Assembly (NCBI RefSeq): GCF_042453785.1
Contig: NC_091676.1
Coordinates: 2,813,501-2,877,500, forward strand
Length of the DNA: 64,000 bases
Direction of reading: 5' to 3'
Source of the DNA: Malus domestica
Lineage: Eukaryota; Streptophyta; Magnoliopsida; Rosales; Rosaceae
Shown here piece by piece: positions 1 to 11,347 of the stretch; position 1 is the stretch's first letter; every line of letters begins with the position of its first letter. The notes under the pieces were generated by a model. It searched no databases. It worked only from the letters and a program-made list of their open reading frames with translations, and was not told the origin of the DNA. Position numbers and translations under genes: made by a program.

Positions 1-2493
1 ACTTCTGGCCAAGAGCTTCGAAATACTTAACAGAGTTTTTAACGGAATGGCCAAAATGATGGATAGTGGACAATCTCAGAGACCATTTCTATTGATTTTC
101 AATCTTAGAGATTAAAATGATATGTTATGCAAATCTTAAGGATCATTTTGATTATTTAACCTTTCCAGAACAAACATGTTGAAGATGTAATTTGAATAAC
201 CCATCATGAAAAGCGGAAGACTTTCATTTTCTCGGGAAATTTCAATGGATTATCTCATCTGATACCTCACATCACCACATCATATCACATCACATCACAA
301 AAGCTTCTATAATTGCTTTGGAACATTCATAACCTTCTGACATTGTATAGGATCGTTGTGTTCTTGGTGTGTAACCTGACAAGTGTAGGCAAGTCCTTCC
401 TGGAGTGGGGGGCGGGAAGTTTGAAGGTTTCAAGGTTTCATGCTTTCTAACAATATTGCAGATAATTTGGAAATTTGAACAATATTATTCCACTTGAAAC
501 TGGTAAACTTAATTGATGTTCCTGTGTTGCTCTGAAATTTGTAGCTCTGCTGGCACAAAATTGACTAGTCATGACTTCCATGTCTAGTTACAAATTCCAA
601 TTAGATCTTGCGACTACGATTTACCCGAAGTCCTTCTCCAAACCAGATGGTTGCAATTATGTTTTATGCAGCAGAAGCACTTGAAGGAAAAGCACTTTCA
701 AGACTGCAGTGTCGGTTGGGAACTTTAGAATGGATTGAAACCATCATCCTAGCCTTCCCTTCATATCCTGTCCTACGGATAGGATACTTTTGTTGAGACA
801 GCATTAGCAACTCTGCGTTAATATTAGTAAGACTACTTGGGACTTGAAATCACACATTTTCCAAAATTCCCTCACGAATTCACAAGCCACAACCCATGTC
901 CTTACACAGTAGATCGAAAAAAGTGGGTATGATACTTATATATTAAATATATAAAACATTCACACTTTTACAGTGGGTCGAAAAATTTGAGTGTAATACC
1001 AATATATTATAGTCATTAGTTCAATAGAATCCTATATATTAAACGACGTCTCTCATTGTTTACTAAGAAATATAAAGAAACATAGAAACGGAAGCAAGGG
1101 AGGAACGTGGCTAAGTGATGAGGAAGAAACATATGTAAAAATAGAAAAAAGGTCTAAAATGAAAATAACTAAACAAGAAACTCATCTAACGCAAATCAAT
1201 ATCACATATAGGCCTTTGTGGGACTGTCCTTAAGAAAAATGCAAGTTTTCTCAAAATTGTTTAAAAATGGAGTTGTGATTTGTTAATTCGCAACATTATC
1301 AGCTGATGAGCATACAATTATGATAATATATATCATCAAAGAATAAACACAGAACTTGGAGGAGACTAAGAACGTGTGTTGTGTGTGTATCTAGAAATAA
1401 GATCACGGACCAATTTTATATGACCACATCTTTCTTTCTTCTTATAATTTATCTCTTCGTTTTGGCATTTGACAAGATCTAACAAAATCTAGTAAAATTG
1501 CCCAATCTCCAACTCCCTTGCTAATCTGGCATTCGCATAAAAACGCACTTTTATTATATTTTCCTCCCTTTTTCGATCGCAAAATCAGTTGCAACGTCAA
1601 CAACTAGAAAATAAATAAATTATGAATCGAATAATAGTGCTGGTCAAATACCTGACAGACTATTTATTCCCCCAATTTGTAATATTAAATCCGGGTTATT
1701 TCTTTGGCAAACTCAAAACGCTAAAGCATGAGCAATTAAGTATTGGAAAAAGAATTATTTAGTACTGTGTGTTGCGCATTGTAGGAGAGAAATCTTGCGC
1801 ATTGTAGGAGAGAAATCTCAACCGCAACGGATGTCTATCTCGTTGTGTTATTTGTTTTCCTCGTGCAAAATATTAGGTGACGAGAGAGATATAGGTACAA
1901 ACAGTCTATTAAATTTAAAAGATTTTGAACTACTGTAAAACTAACGTAGTTATATTCATATGAACACAAAATTTACATACTTGCTGAAACGCTATTGATA
2001 GAACTAGAAAGGCTAATGTTGTATCGATTTGGTATGCAAGTGACACCACAACTCTATTAGGATAGGAAGGAACAAAGAAGAGTTTAGTGAATGATTTGCT
2101 CGTTGCTAACGCGCTAAATTTGTGATTAAAAGAGTCCCTACTCAATTACAATTGAGAGAACAAAATTCACACTACTCTTTTGCACACTTGCCAAAATTTT
2201 TGTTTCTCTTTCTTTTCTTTTTTATCCCCTCTCGATTTCCTGTATTTTGTGTTTTTTGCATTTCCCTCCCAAACACAAAATTTGTCGCATTCTGGTCCCG
2301 AACTCAGCCTTCCAAGTCCACTCGGACCACTCCCGCCTTTGGATTTTTCCAATTTTTTTCCGCTGCACACAGGATTTGTGAAGCTGGGGCACAGGGGATT
2401 CTTCCTCCAAAATTTGGAGGAAAATTAATTAAAAAAAAATAGAAAGAGAAAAGAGGATTTGTAATTTTGCATAGCTGGAAAAGGCTGGAAGAC
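1..2493. other. AT-rich intergenic region, no gene recognised
   Basis: No open frame here has the composition or motifs of a plant protein. The stretch about 30-190 has alternating words (decimated 'aaaatgat' and 'gaccattt' motifs) that resemble one arm of the MITE-like repeats at about 9190-9480 and 47939-48322. A 24-base unit is tandemly duplicated near 1773-1820. The 2160-2440 part is T- and C-rich and lies just downstream of the minus-strand IPT stop codon, so it may hold that gene's 3' UTR and polyadenylation region. Confidence 0.5.
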
Positions 2494-3606
2494 CTACTCC
2501 TCCAAGAAGCGCTTCACAATCTTCACGCTTGGTCCCACCACCTGTCTCTCCCATATATCTGACCACCTCTCTCCGCCGTCACTATCCGACGATGTCGTCG
2601 CAACCACCGCCCTAAACGCGTCCGTTGCGTCTAGTCTCCGTAGGTCCCACCCTCCCCCTCTCAAACGTAGGACCTTCCCTATCTGCCTCTTCGCCAGCTG
2701 ACACGTGTTGTCCTTGATCGCCCTTACCGCCTCTTCGTATGCTCCTCTCCGCTCCCGATCATCGTCCTCGTCCCTTTTACTTTGTGGGTATTTTTTAAAA
2801 TACCGAGTGAACTCGGGCACTCCAATCGCCTTTCTCAGCCCGGTCGGAACCGCTGCCGGGTCGTGCTTGTCCTGGCGATCCGGGTCGCAAAACTCGGCCA
2901 ACTCCTCGAACATTCCCGAGTCGAGCATTTCGTCGACTCGCTTCGATAGATACTCTGTCAACACCGCCATCGACACGTCCACCCACAGAAAACAGCAATT
3001 GTATCTGAGCTCGGCCGAGAGGGAGGCGTCTGAACCCGGTTCGAAGACATTGCACCCCGGTTCGAAACGGTCCGCGACCATCGCGTGAATGAAGGAGTTT
3101 GACCCGCCGACGAGCATCGGCACCTTCCTCCGATTCGTAATGCCGGAAACAACCTGACCGGCGACGGCGCGAAAATCGGCGGGCGTGAAATCTCCGTCTC
3201 GGGGGTCCAACTCGCCGAGGAGGTGGTGGGGAACGCCGAGTCGTTCCGGGAGGGGGAGCTTGTTGGTGGTGATGTCGAGGCCGCGGTAGAGTTGTATTTT
3301 GTCGGAGTTGATGATTTCGAAGAAGGGGAAGCGGGTGGCGAGGTCGAGGGAGAGGCGGGACTTGCCGGCGCCAGTGGCCCCCATGATGACGAGGAGCTTG
3401 TCTTTTCGACGTGGGACCGCGGAAGTGTGGCCGGTGGCCATGTGGGCCCAGCGGCGGGGCCTTTGGGGGAGGTGAAGCGGATGAGTGGGGTGGTTGTAGA
3501 GGTGGTGGAGCTGCGGGAGCAAGTGGAAACGGTGGGAGATATAATTCGTATTGAAATTGAAATTGGAATAATGGAGGGAGTGAGTTGGGAAGGGATGAAG
3601 TGTCAT
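2494..3606 (-). CDS. IPT1: Adenylate isopentenyltransferase, IPT1-type (cytokinin biosynthesis)
   Basis: The enzyme transfers a dimethylallyl group to the N6 of ATP/ADP, the first step of cytokinin synthesis, usually in plastids. The single uninterrupted 370-codon frame fits the family, whose plant adenylate members are typically intronless and of similar length. Visible features are the P-loop GATGAGKS at residues 76-83, the IINSDKIQ segment near 98-106, GVPHHLLG near 123-130, the GGSNSF segment, NCCFLWVDV, and the C-terminal PSVKIVKRFL. The last of these and the SGMFEEL segment match IPT1 better than IPT3 or IPT5. The first 55 residues are rich in His, Pro, Ser and Asn without acidic residues, like a transit peptide. 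An internal Met at 56 is the alternative start if the extension is not translated. The frame is much more GC-rich than the flanks. Upstream DNA holds long GA and CT tracts. IPT1 rather than another adenylate IPT is inference from motifs and from the nearby JAG gene. Confidence 0.93.
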   Translation of the reverse strand: MTLHPFPTHSLHYSNFNFNTNYISHRFHLLPQLHHLYNHPTHPLHLPQRPRRWAHMATGHTSAVPRRKDKLLVIMGATGAGKSRLSLDLATRFPFFEIINSDKIQLYRGLDITTNKLPLPERLGVPHHLLGELDPRDGDFTPADFRAVAGQVVSGITNRRKVPMLVGGSNSFIHAMVADRFEPGCNVFEPGSDASLSAELRYNCCFLWVDVSMAVLTEYLSKRVDEMLDSGMFEELAEFCDPDRQDKHDPAAVPTGLRKAIGVPEFTRYFKKYPQSKRDEDDDRERRGAYEEAVRAIKDNTCQLAKRQIGKVLRLRGGGWDLRRLDATDAFRAVVATTSSDSDGGERWSDIWERQVVGPSVKIVKRFLEE

Positions 3607-3711
3607 GGGAAGGAAGAGAGAAGGACAGGCTGGTAATTTTGGTGGGCTGGGAATATATGATCAGGTGGCTGCGCATACACTGTACGCACATATACGGACT
3701 GTCCAAACGGT

Positions 3712-3751
<40 letters not shown>

Positions 3752-4028
3752 TGTGTGTGGAGAGGACAGCTAGCTAGCTGGATGATAGTACAATACGATG
3801 GGTATGAGTGGCGGAGGAAGAGGAGGAGGAGGAGGAGGAGTGGTGGTGGTGATGAAATAACAGACCAACACGATACCACAGAGGAGAATGAAGGAAATGG
3901 GAATGGGGAATCGAACAGCGGAGTGGTGTTTTTGTCCTGGAGCTGTTTAATGCAGGACTACTATATATATCGTCATGCTCATAAGTTCATAACCCAGTTT
4001 TCTGCTCATGCTCCGGTGCTCTGCTCTG

Positions 4029-4059
<31 letters not shown>

Positions 4060-4375
4060 CTTGTTTCTGCCTTTCTGGTTTCTAGGCTCTCCTCTCTCAG
4101 GAAATTTGGAAATATAACCATTTTAAAAAGCACTTTTTGAAATATAACCTCTTTTTTTTATTCTTATAAAACTAATCAAAATTGATGTCCAGAAGATTTA
4201 ATTACCCTAGGATTAAAACTCTCTTCCTCACACCATTTTGATTTTTTTACCGTCAGCCTCATCCCATTGTTGAACCACCAGGCATTACTCTGTTATCTCT
4301 ACTTCATTCAATAATTAAAATGGATAATGAGGGGTTTGGAGAGGAGAAACACCAATTTTCCATGACTAACATCGG
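3607..4375. promoter_or_regulatory. IPT 5' region with (GA)n, (GGA)n and (CT)n microsatellites
   Basis: This is the interval upstream of the minus-strand IPT gene. It holds a pure GA tract at about 3715-3749, a GGA-rich tract at about 3817-3840, and a CT tract at about 4028-4057. On the minus strand the GA tracts read as CT repeats, which are common in plant 5' UTRs and core promoters. No TATA box could be assigned confidently. Confidence 0.4.
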
Positions 4376-5103
4376 TAGGGGTGAGCACAATCCGGTTTGA
4401 CCCGGTTTCACTCTCAAAATGAAATTAGAATCGGAAAATTTCAACGGTTCAGTTTCGTTTAAATTTATTACTAAAACTGTATGATTCGGTTCATGATGGT
4501 TTCGAGTCGATTCATATAGATTTACGGTTCTAACCAAAAGTATATATATGTTTTTTCTAATTTTCTACTTCTAATACCAAACACATATTTCAACTACAAA
4601 TTCAAGTAAATTTGAGTTTCCACTACTAGATCTACAAGATTTGTGATAAGAAGATAGAAAGTGTGCATATAAATATAAATCAAAAGATAGAAAAGGCTCA
4701 TATCAAAACCAAAGTGTAGATCTTAAACTAAAACTAAAATGTACATAATGCATAATATACTGGAAAATAATGGAGAAAAATAATGTAGGGGAGGAAAGTG
4801 ATAAAACAACAAAAGAGAGGGAGAGAAGTGAAGAAAAATATTGGGCTTATGCACATGGTCTTCTTAGAAAAATATTTTATTTATATAAAAATAATAATAA
4901 AACAATAATTTATATTAAAAGCGGTTCGGTCCGGTTTCTCCGGTTCTTAATATTTCCAAATTGGAACTGGAACCGTTCGAAACGGTTCAGTTCAGTTTTT
5001 GTTCCGATTTTGACATTTTTTGTCAATGTGGTTTTTTACGGTTTTTTTTTTTGTCATGGTTCGATTCGGTTTTTTAGTTTGACAGTTTTTATACCCACCC
5101 CTA
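4376..5103. mobile_element. hAT-like non-autonomous MITE, 728 bp
   Basis: The left end reads TAGGGGTGAGCA and the right end, reversed, reads TAGGGGTGGGTA, giving short terminal inverted repeats. The 8 bases flanking each side are AACATCGG and AACATCAA, a 6-of-8 match, as expected of an aged 8-bp hAT target duplication. The interior has no gene, but the word 'ggttcggt' and variants recur near both ends. The element at 61961-62844 shares the same terminus type, so they probably belong to one superfamily. Confidence 0.6.
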
Positions 5104-5221
5104 AACATCAAAATTAACTAACAAAAAAAAAAAAAAAAAAGAATAAAAGCTAAGAACTAGCTAATCAGTTAATGAGTGATGTGATTAATACTAAGTAGTG
5201 AAGATCGAAACAAAAGCAATT

Positions 5222-5510
5222 AGGTTTACTGCTAAAAGCAAGGCCATATCAAGGCAACGATGCAGGTTTGGTTGAAGGTGTTCTTCTGCCTGGTAAAGAG
5301 GGGAACTGAAAGCTATAATTTTCCCAAGAATCCAGTTCATGACTTGATGAAGAAGAATCCGAGCATCCCAGCGGCGACGTTGAAGGAGGGGATAATCCGG
5401 ACCCTCTTATGGTGATCTGGTCCTTCCATTCTGAGATTCGATCGTCGTCCTCATACTCGACGGCCTTGATTTTGTCGTCGGAATCGTGAAGCATCGACTC
5501 TGACATCTCC
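5222..5510 (-). pseudogene. Yellow Stripe-Like (YSL4/6-type) metal-nicotianamine transporter fragment
   Basis: On the minus strand one frame (about 5510-5402) ends in SEWKDQITIRG, the cytosolic segment that precedes the first membrane helix in YSL4/6-type oligopeptide transporters. The next frame (about 5400-5222) continues with recognisable pieces of the following family region: PSFNVAAGMLGFFFIKS, then TGFL-KL, then PLFTRQ-NT--QTC-VA. The segment normally joining them (about 23 residues, first helix) is absent. A stop replaces the Trp after IKS, further stops follow, and nothing of the remaining 600 or so residues is seen. This is therefore a short decayed fragment, not a gene. Source identity rests on recall of the family consensus and needs a protein search. 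Confidence 0.72.
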
Positions 5511-6466
5511 ACGGATGCTGCTGATAATTCAGTCCCATGACCGCGAGAGATAATCAGACGTTGCTGAAGAGAATGTTTTAGTTCTAGGGCAATTGAGTCT
5601 TTTGAACACCAATTTTGGTTAGTTATATAAGAGTTAAAAAAAAGTAGGTTATATTTCAATACGTAGTATCTCAAATGGTTATATTTCCAAATTTTCTCCT
5701 CTCGTCCCTCATTTTCTTGTTTATATATATACCCCTAGAAATATTGAAAAATATATTAAATGGAAAAAATTGTGTCATGTTTTTTACTAGTTCACCAAAC
5801 TCTATTTTATGCCCCTTCTCCTCACTATTACTAGTTCAACATCACACATCTGATGTATCAAATAATCAAAATGTTATGTGGGTATGTAGGATTGAAATAG
5901 ACGTGACAATAAATATCAAAATGTTACGGAATTCGACAATCAGAATAGCTTCAAAATTCAATTTAATGTAATAAAAAAAAAAGAATATTTACGTTTAGGT
6001 CGGGATTTTTTTATAATCCAAAAGGGCCTTATGGGTAGTGAACTTACTTTCCCGAAGTAGCAATTATGGTACTTATCTATTAAGCATCGAGTATTCCTGT
6101 GCTTCGTAGGATCGTCAGGGTCAGATCAATTCTGAAAGTATAGACGTTAAAAAACAAACGGAACTCAAAGGACGAGACAATAGGTAAATGGGTTCGCGAG
6201 CTAGTAACTTCATTAAAACATAAAATAATTAATGCAAGCGTTATCTGAAATGATTGGGAGTAGAGTATTTGTAGGTGACTTTGTAGTTTAGATGACTCGA
6301 TCTCTAATGACTTCGTGGGATAACCCTACAGGTCACCAAACTAATCAATAAATAAAGAGAACAAACATTATAAAAAGAGGGATGCTACGTGTCCTCTCTC
6401 AAAGTGAGACTCTATACTATCTTATAGCTTAACATTAATTTTCATGCCAACATTATAAAATATTGT
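5511..6466. other. Intergenic, no gene recognised
   Basis: AT-rich DNA between the YSL fragment and the Cassandra LTR. Small open frames here (for example 5675-5971) are T-rich, lack motifs and look random. Confidence 0.45.
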
Positions 6467-6736
6467 TGTAAGATTCCAAATCATCTAGGGAGTGGATCAT
6501 GTAAGCTTTATATGTATATTCTCATCTCTACCTAGCACGAGGCATTTTAGGAGCTCACTGGCTTCGGATTCCATCGGAACTCCGAAGTTAAGTGAGTTCA
6601 CACGAGAGTATTCCCATGATGAATGACCCACTGAGAAGTTCTCGTGTGAGTTCCCATAAACAAAACTGTGAGGGCGTGGTTGGGGCCCAAAACAGACAAT
6701 ATCGTGCTACAACAGAGTTAAGCCCGAGATGTGACA
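6467..6736 (+). mobile_element. Cassandra TRIM retrotransposon, solo LTR
   Basis: The 270-bp block begins TGT and ends ACA, and it is flanked by a perfect 5-bp target duplication ATTGT (6462-6466 and 6737-6741). It contains a 5S rRNA-like segment (about 6549-6656) and then a block including GGGCCCAAAACAGACAATA, both hallmarks of Cassandra LTRs. There is no internal domain, PBS or second LTR, so this is a solo LTR left by LTR-LTR recombination. Several CpG-to-TpG/CpA-type changes relative to the Cassandra consensus I recall suggest long methylation and decay. Confidence 0.9.
6549..6656 (+). ncRNA. 5S rRNA-derived pol III promoter region inside the Cassandra LTR
   Basis: The segment tracks the 3' two-thirds of plant 5S rRNA: a 'ccatcggaactccgaagtta' stretch (A-box region), a GATGAATGACC segment (intermediate element, GATGGGTGACC in functional 5S), and GAGAAGTTCTCGTGTG (C-box). 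It is not a true 5S gene. It lies in a solo LTR, differs from 5S at many positions, and has no tandem 5S neighbours. Whether RNA polymerase III still uses it cannot be told from sequence. Confidence 0.7.
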
Positions 6737-6741
6737 ATTGT

Positions 6742-9700
6742 GCCAAAAACAGAAAGCGATAGACAATCCATAAAAAGTCTTACTTTTGACAGTGTCTTCT
6801 CAGCATTTCCCTTATAAGAAGCACCAAATATCCGTCTTCTTCATTGATTCTCTCTTTCACGCACATCAAATTATCTGCCAAGTTGTATCGTTATCCCATT
6901 CAAACCAAAATCCTTTTTCAACCACACAAGTCATGTAATATACTCAAGTAACTAGTATAGACATATATATATATATTTATACACTCATATTGTAAAGTCA
7001 AATAAATTTTAAAAAAACATAGATTCAACCATTAAGTTGGAGACAAAATTGGATGATGCATGACTTTGCATATTCAGTCTCTTGCTTAACTCTCATATTT
7101 TAATTAAGTCTTTCAATCGTAATCATTAATTTTCTTCAACGATCAGGTGCATCCTCCCCAAACCTTTTTATGCCTTAAAATCCCAGTTATTGGAAGCACA
7201 ACACGACATTACAGAGAGGCTTTTTCTTTGTATGCCATTCGGGGTTCAAAACCTGCTGGCCAAAATGGTTTCATATTAAAATTGAGATTCTACTCCTCCC
7301 TTTCTAACATATGTGATCAATGACGAAATCTTAATCCTCCATTGTTTAAGTTATTTATATGTATTCATTATATTATTATAAATTTTATCGATGTCCTCGT
7401 TAGCACTATGGTCTACTAATGTTCTTTTATGCTTATAAGCGGGTTGGCCCAGGTTCGACTTCTATATATTGCTATGGAGGACGAGTTTTTGGAAGAAAAA
7501 CGGCATGTGGGGGAATACAACACAAAGATTTGAAACTACAAAAATAATAATATCAAATGCAGCGAAAAATTGTAAGAGACGGAGGAGGCTATATATGGAT
7601 GACAAGTTCGATACCTAATTATATTGTGTAACGTACTCTACTCAAATCTTCAACTCCAATATCGAGGTATGAAATATATATAATATATGGATATCAAACA
7701 CCTTCCTTGATGCATAATGTTTCATGTTTGAGAATTGAGACGAGTGATTTGTACTCAAAATCCATGTTCATTCGTGGTGAATTTTCTTCAATTTATGTAT
7801 AGCAAGATAGCAATTAATAGGACTTCTCCAAATATTCTCGCGTGCATATTTATATAACCCCTTTAGTGTTTGCCAAGTAAGTTGTATTCTCCATCGTCTT
7901 CAAAAAAAAAAAAAAAAACCTAAAAAAATTTACCAGCTAGTGACAGCAGCGGCAAAACCCTCCGGCAGCAGTCTTTTCGTCTTCTTTTCTCTTCCTCTTT
8001 ATTTTGAATAGGTTGCTAACTATTTTTGAAGTGTATTATATATTGGCAAATAGCACTGTCACACTAGTATATATCCAGTTGTGTTATTTTAGTTTCATGC
8101 TTACAATTGGTTTGGTAGCAATACGTTTGCCGGCGAGTTTAATTAATCTTGTTTAGCATTATACTTATATAGATAATACCTACATCTATCTTAGACAATT
8201 ATCGTATTAAGGATGCAAAACAAGATTAATTGGACAAGCGCGCACACACGCACACATATACAATCGGGAAACATTATAAAATGCTGAGGCCATGCCGAGA
8301 CGATGACGCCCTGCTTGGATAAATAAGTAGTTCATGCGACGTCTGTTGAGGGAAGGAATAAGAATAGATGGCATGGCATATTTAGGGTAGTAACGAAGCG
8401 TACGTGGGCTTTGATTAAGGATAAGCGTGGCGATTGGTCATTGGTGGCGAACTGGCAAAAATGAGGGATTAGGTAGCTTGCTCTTCAGTTTTGGCTATGG
8501 AGTTGGCGTCTGTGAGTCTCTGTCACATGGCCATATATGTTTGTTAAGTGGTTTGTGTTGCAATACATGGTTACATACTTGTTTTTATGTTTGTCCCTGT
8601 TTTAATTTGCTTGTTTTGCATTTCAACATCCTTTCAAGTAATGCAACACTAGTTGTGTTTTCATCAATTGATCTTGTTTCTAATTAGGGTTATGTTGGTA
8701 ATTAATTATATGCATAGTACATAATACGCGTATTTTGTAAAAGGTGTTGTTATTGGTGACAAAGAAAGCATTATTATGCTGTCTTTTGTGGCAAAATATA
8801 AGAGAGAAATTGTATTTACATGTGACGAGTGCAATCCACAATGATTTATTTTAAAAAATAGAAAGAAGTTCATGTTTTTCGTATAATTAGATTATTTATG
8901 AAGCAATTTTATGAAAGAATTTCAATTTTCTCATGTGCCAGCGTTGTGGGAGTGCCATACAATTGACGATAATCAGTATATTGTCAATAGATATTCGATC
9001 TAAAAAATAATTGGGTTATGTACATTACAATTGTTGCAGTTGCTTTCATTCTCAAGGATGATGTTGTGAAGATATTTTATCTTGTAGCGAAAACAGAATC
9101 TTAGTTCCATAACTATTCAATAAGCGTGTGTCACAACAGAACTGAAAAAGTAGGGTTTTTAGCTATTTTATGAGACTGACATAACTTCTTACGTTGATTT
9201 TAATAATGAAAATTAATAGAAATGATCCATGAGTTTGTCCATCCTAAATCATTTTAGTTATTTCGTAAAAAATCTATCAATATTCTCGATAAGTTGAGAG
9301 GTTGGTTTGACAAAAATATCCCTTAAAAGGTGGTCACGTGGTCGTTCATGTGACAATTTAATGAGGATATAGACATATTTTCACTAAAGGACAAAACTAA
9401 TTTATGGTAGATAAACTCATGACCACTTCTTTCGATTTTTGTTGTCAGAGACTAAAGTGAAAAATTATGCTAATTTCATAGATAATGTTGGTAAAAAAGC
9501 TAAGAAGTTATAATAAAGAAATTCGATACTAAAATAGACAGTAGTTATATTCTTAAAATGACAATAGAAATAAGCCGGTAATATGCTAATAAATATATGC
9601 AAGTTCAAGGGAGCACTATAAAAGTATGAAGTCGTAATTTCTAGGATAGTTTCTTGGTTATTATGCAACAGATTTTGATGATTCTGTGAGTCGGTGAATC

Positions 9701-10830
9701 CTGTCTCACTGAGTGAGGTTGGTGTTGCCTCGCCAGGGTTGAATTCTGCAAAGCCAAAACCAATAACAAGCAAGTCGTCGATGACGACGATGATGAAAGA
9801 CAAGACATATGACTCGTGCATGAAGAAAATTGTAAAAGATGATTAGAAATTCTTTCAAATCGTGCATAAAGTGTTCCACGATGTAAAACTTGAATTTAAG
9901 AGTCGGCCGATGTTGAAAAGGTGGGATTAAAAGTTCGAATAATCAACATCAGCATCATTACCTGTATTGAACGCACTCCCCCTTACCCACCATGGTATAA
10001 ATATTTCCAACTAATGAAACTGCAATTAGAGGATCCCAGAAACGATGACATTGACCAGTTGCTGTTGAAGAACACAACAATTCCACATTGAACAAAATTA
10101 AATATGAATTATATCAGGCGGTTTCATTTTTTACCTGACTTGGATTGTGTGGTTTCACTTCTACTGCCACTGGAAGCCTTTTTGTGACGTGTGTGTTGTG
10201 CAGTTAATTATTGAAATATTTATGTGGTTAAATGAACCGCTTACTCGTTTTTCAAATATGTTAAGCCACATTGATGCTAAAAGATGGGTACAATGAACGA
10301 TTGTGACAGCAAGGAATGTGACCCAGCTGATGCAGCACCCGGCAACTTTAATCTAAGAAGGCAAAGAATTTAAGCTTGAAGGGATCCTCTGACAATAACG
10401 ACCTCGGCCTTTCAATCGGCGTCAGTCTTTATCGTTGATTTACAATATGTACTACTGAATATCCTTTTGACTATAAGCTGAAAAAGAATCATCTGGGATT
10501 GGATTATGGCCCCTATAAGATTCGATGCAGTGGGGTTTAAGCTTGGTCAGTCGTTTTATTAGGCTTAATTTGAATACTAATTAAGTAGGGTTTGTGTTCA
10601 GATTGTTTCCAAATATGCGCGTGCATGCAGTTCATCAAGCAGCCAATGGGCCACATGCTACGCGCGGTTCAAAGAATAACCGTACGCACGCTTGCTGATC
10701 AAGCTTAAGTAGATTTACTTAATAAGTAATTTGATAATTAGCTACTCCTAATTAATCTCATTCTCCACAGCAGTAGTACTGTAAGTCTGTAACCCTAAAC
10801 CCTATACTACTCTTTAATCTCGTGTGAAGT
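6742..10830. other. Long intergenic region with degraded repeats
   Basis: About 4 kb without a supportable gene. An A tract lies near 7902-7918. The block at about 9190-9480 has loosely inverted arms (words like 'atgagtttgtcca' left and 'taaactcatgacca' right), like the foldback element at 47939-48322. The open frames at 8427-8687 (+) and 9465-9821 (-) have no recognisable domain. A gene fragment in the second cannot be excluded, because its 9690-9790 part is less AT-rich than its surroundings. Confidence 0.4.
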
Positions 10831-11347
10831 TTAATTTAATCATGCTTTGAACTTCCATTAGTAAAAGAGCACCCAACCCCATAATCATAAAATTACATCA
10901 CAGCTACTTCTCTGGATATGAAAATGAGAAACAAAAATCCCAGTGATCGGGCAACGATTTTCCAACTGTTGACTGTTGAATGCTTTTTCTAGTTGAAAAC
11001 TGATTCACCAAATCGATCGATTCATATACTTATCTTCTTTTCGCATGGTAAAAAGTCCGAAACTAAACATGGAGTTCGATCGGAATCACTTCCTAAACCC
11101 TGAAAATGATCGATCAATGTTCTGTGTTCACATTCCAGAAAATAATATCGAAAAGAGCAACTTAGTAAAGGTTTATAAGTAGTTGAGATATTTTATGTCG
11201 TCAATTAATTTTATGGTTGAACCTTTTTTTTTTATGGTATCAGAGAATGTTTGGCCACTTGTGAAGCCGAATGACCACATGTGTTCCACGTCATTTAATT
11301 TGTGTTGCCACATCAATGTGGATCACTAGTGTAACTAAATTGATGTC

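Noticed and set aside
2705..3088. Plus-strand and other-frame ORFs over the IPT gene (also 2795-3706, 3223-3636)
   Set aside because: Shadow frames opposite or offset from the clear IPT frame.
3605..4117. 170-codon plus-strand ORF upstream of IPT
   Set aside because: Built from GA, GGA and CT repeats (runs of Arg/Glu, Ser/Leu). No protein signature.
6549..6656. Functional 5S rRNA gene
   Set aside because: It resembles 5S at the pol III boxes, but it lies in a TG...CA-type LTR with a target duplication, is diverged, and is not in a 5S array. Assigned to Cassandra.
9465..9821. Gene on the minus strand
   Set aside because: No domain, codon-like composition over only about 100 bases, and overlap with a MITE-like repeat. 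A decayed fragment remains possible.
11271..11347. First 26 codons of the LINE frame as part of the protein
   Set aside because: These bases lie outside the LINE (before the TSD) and are host DNA read in frame by chance.
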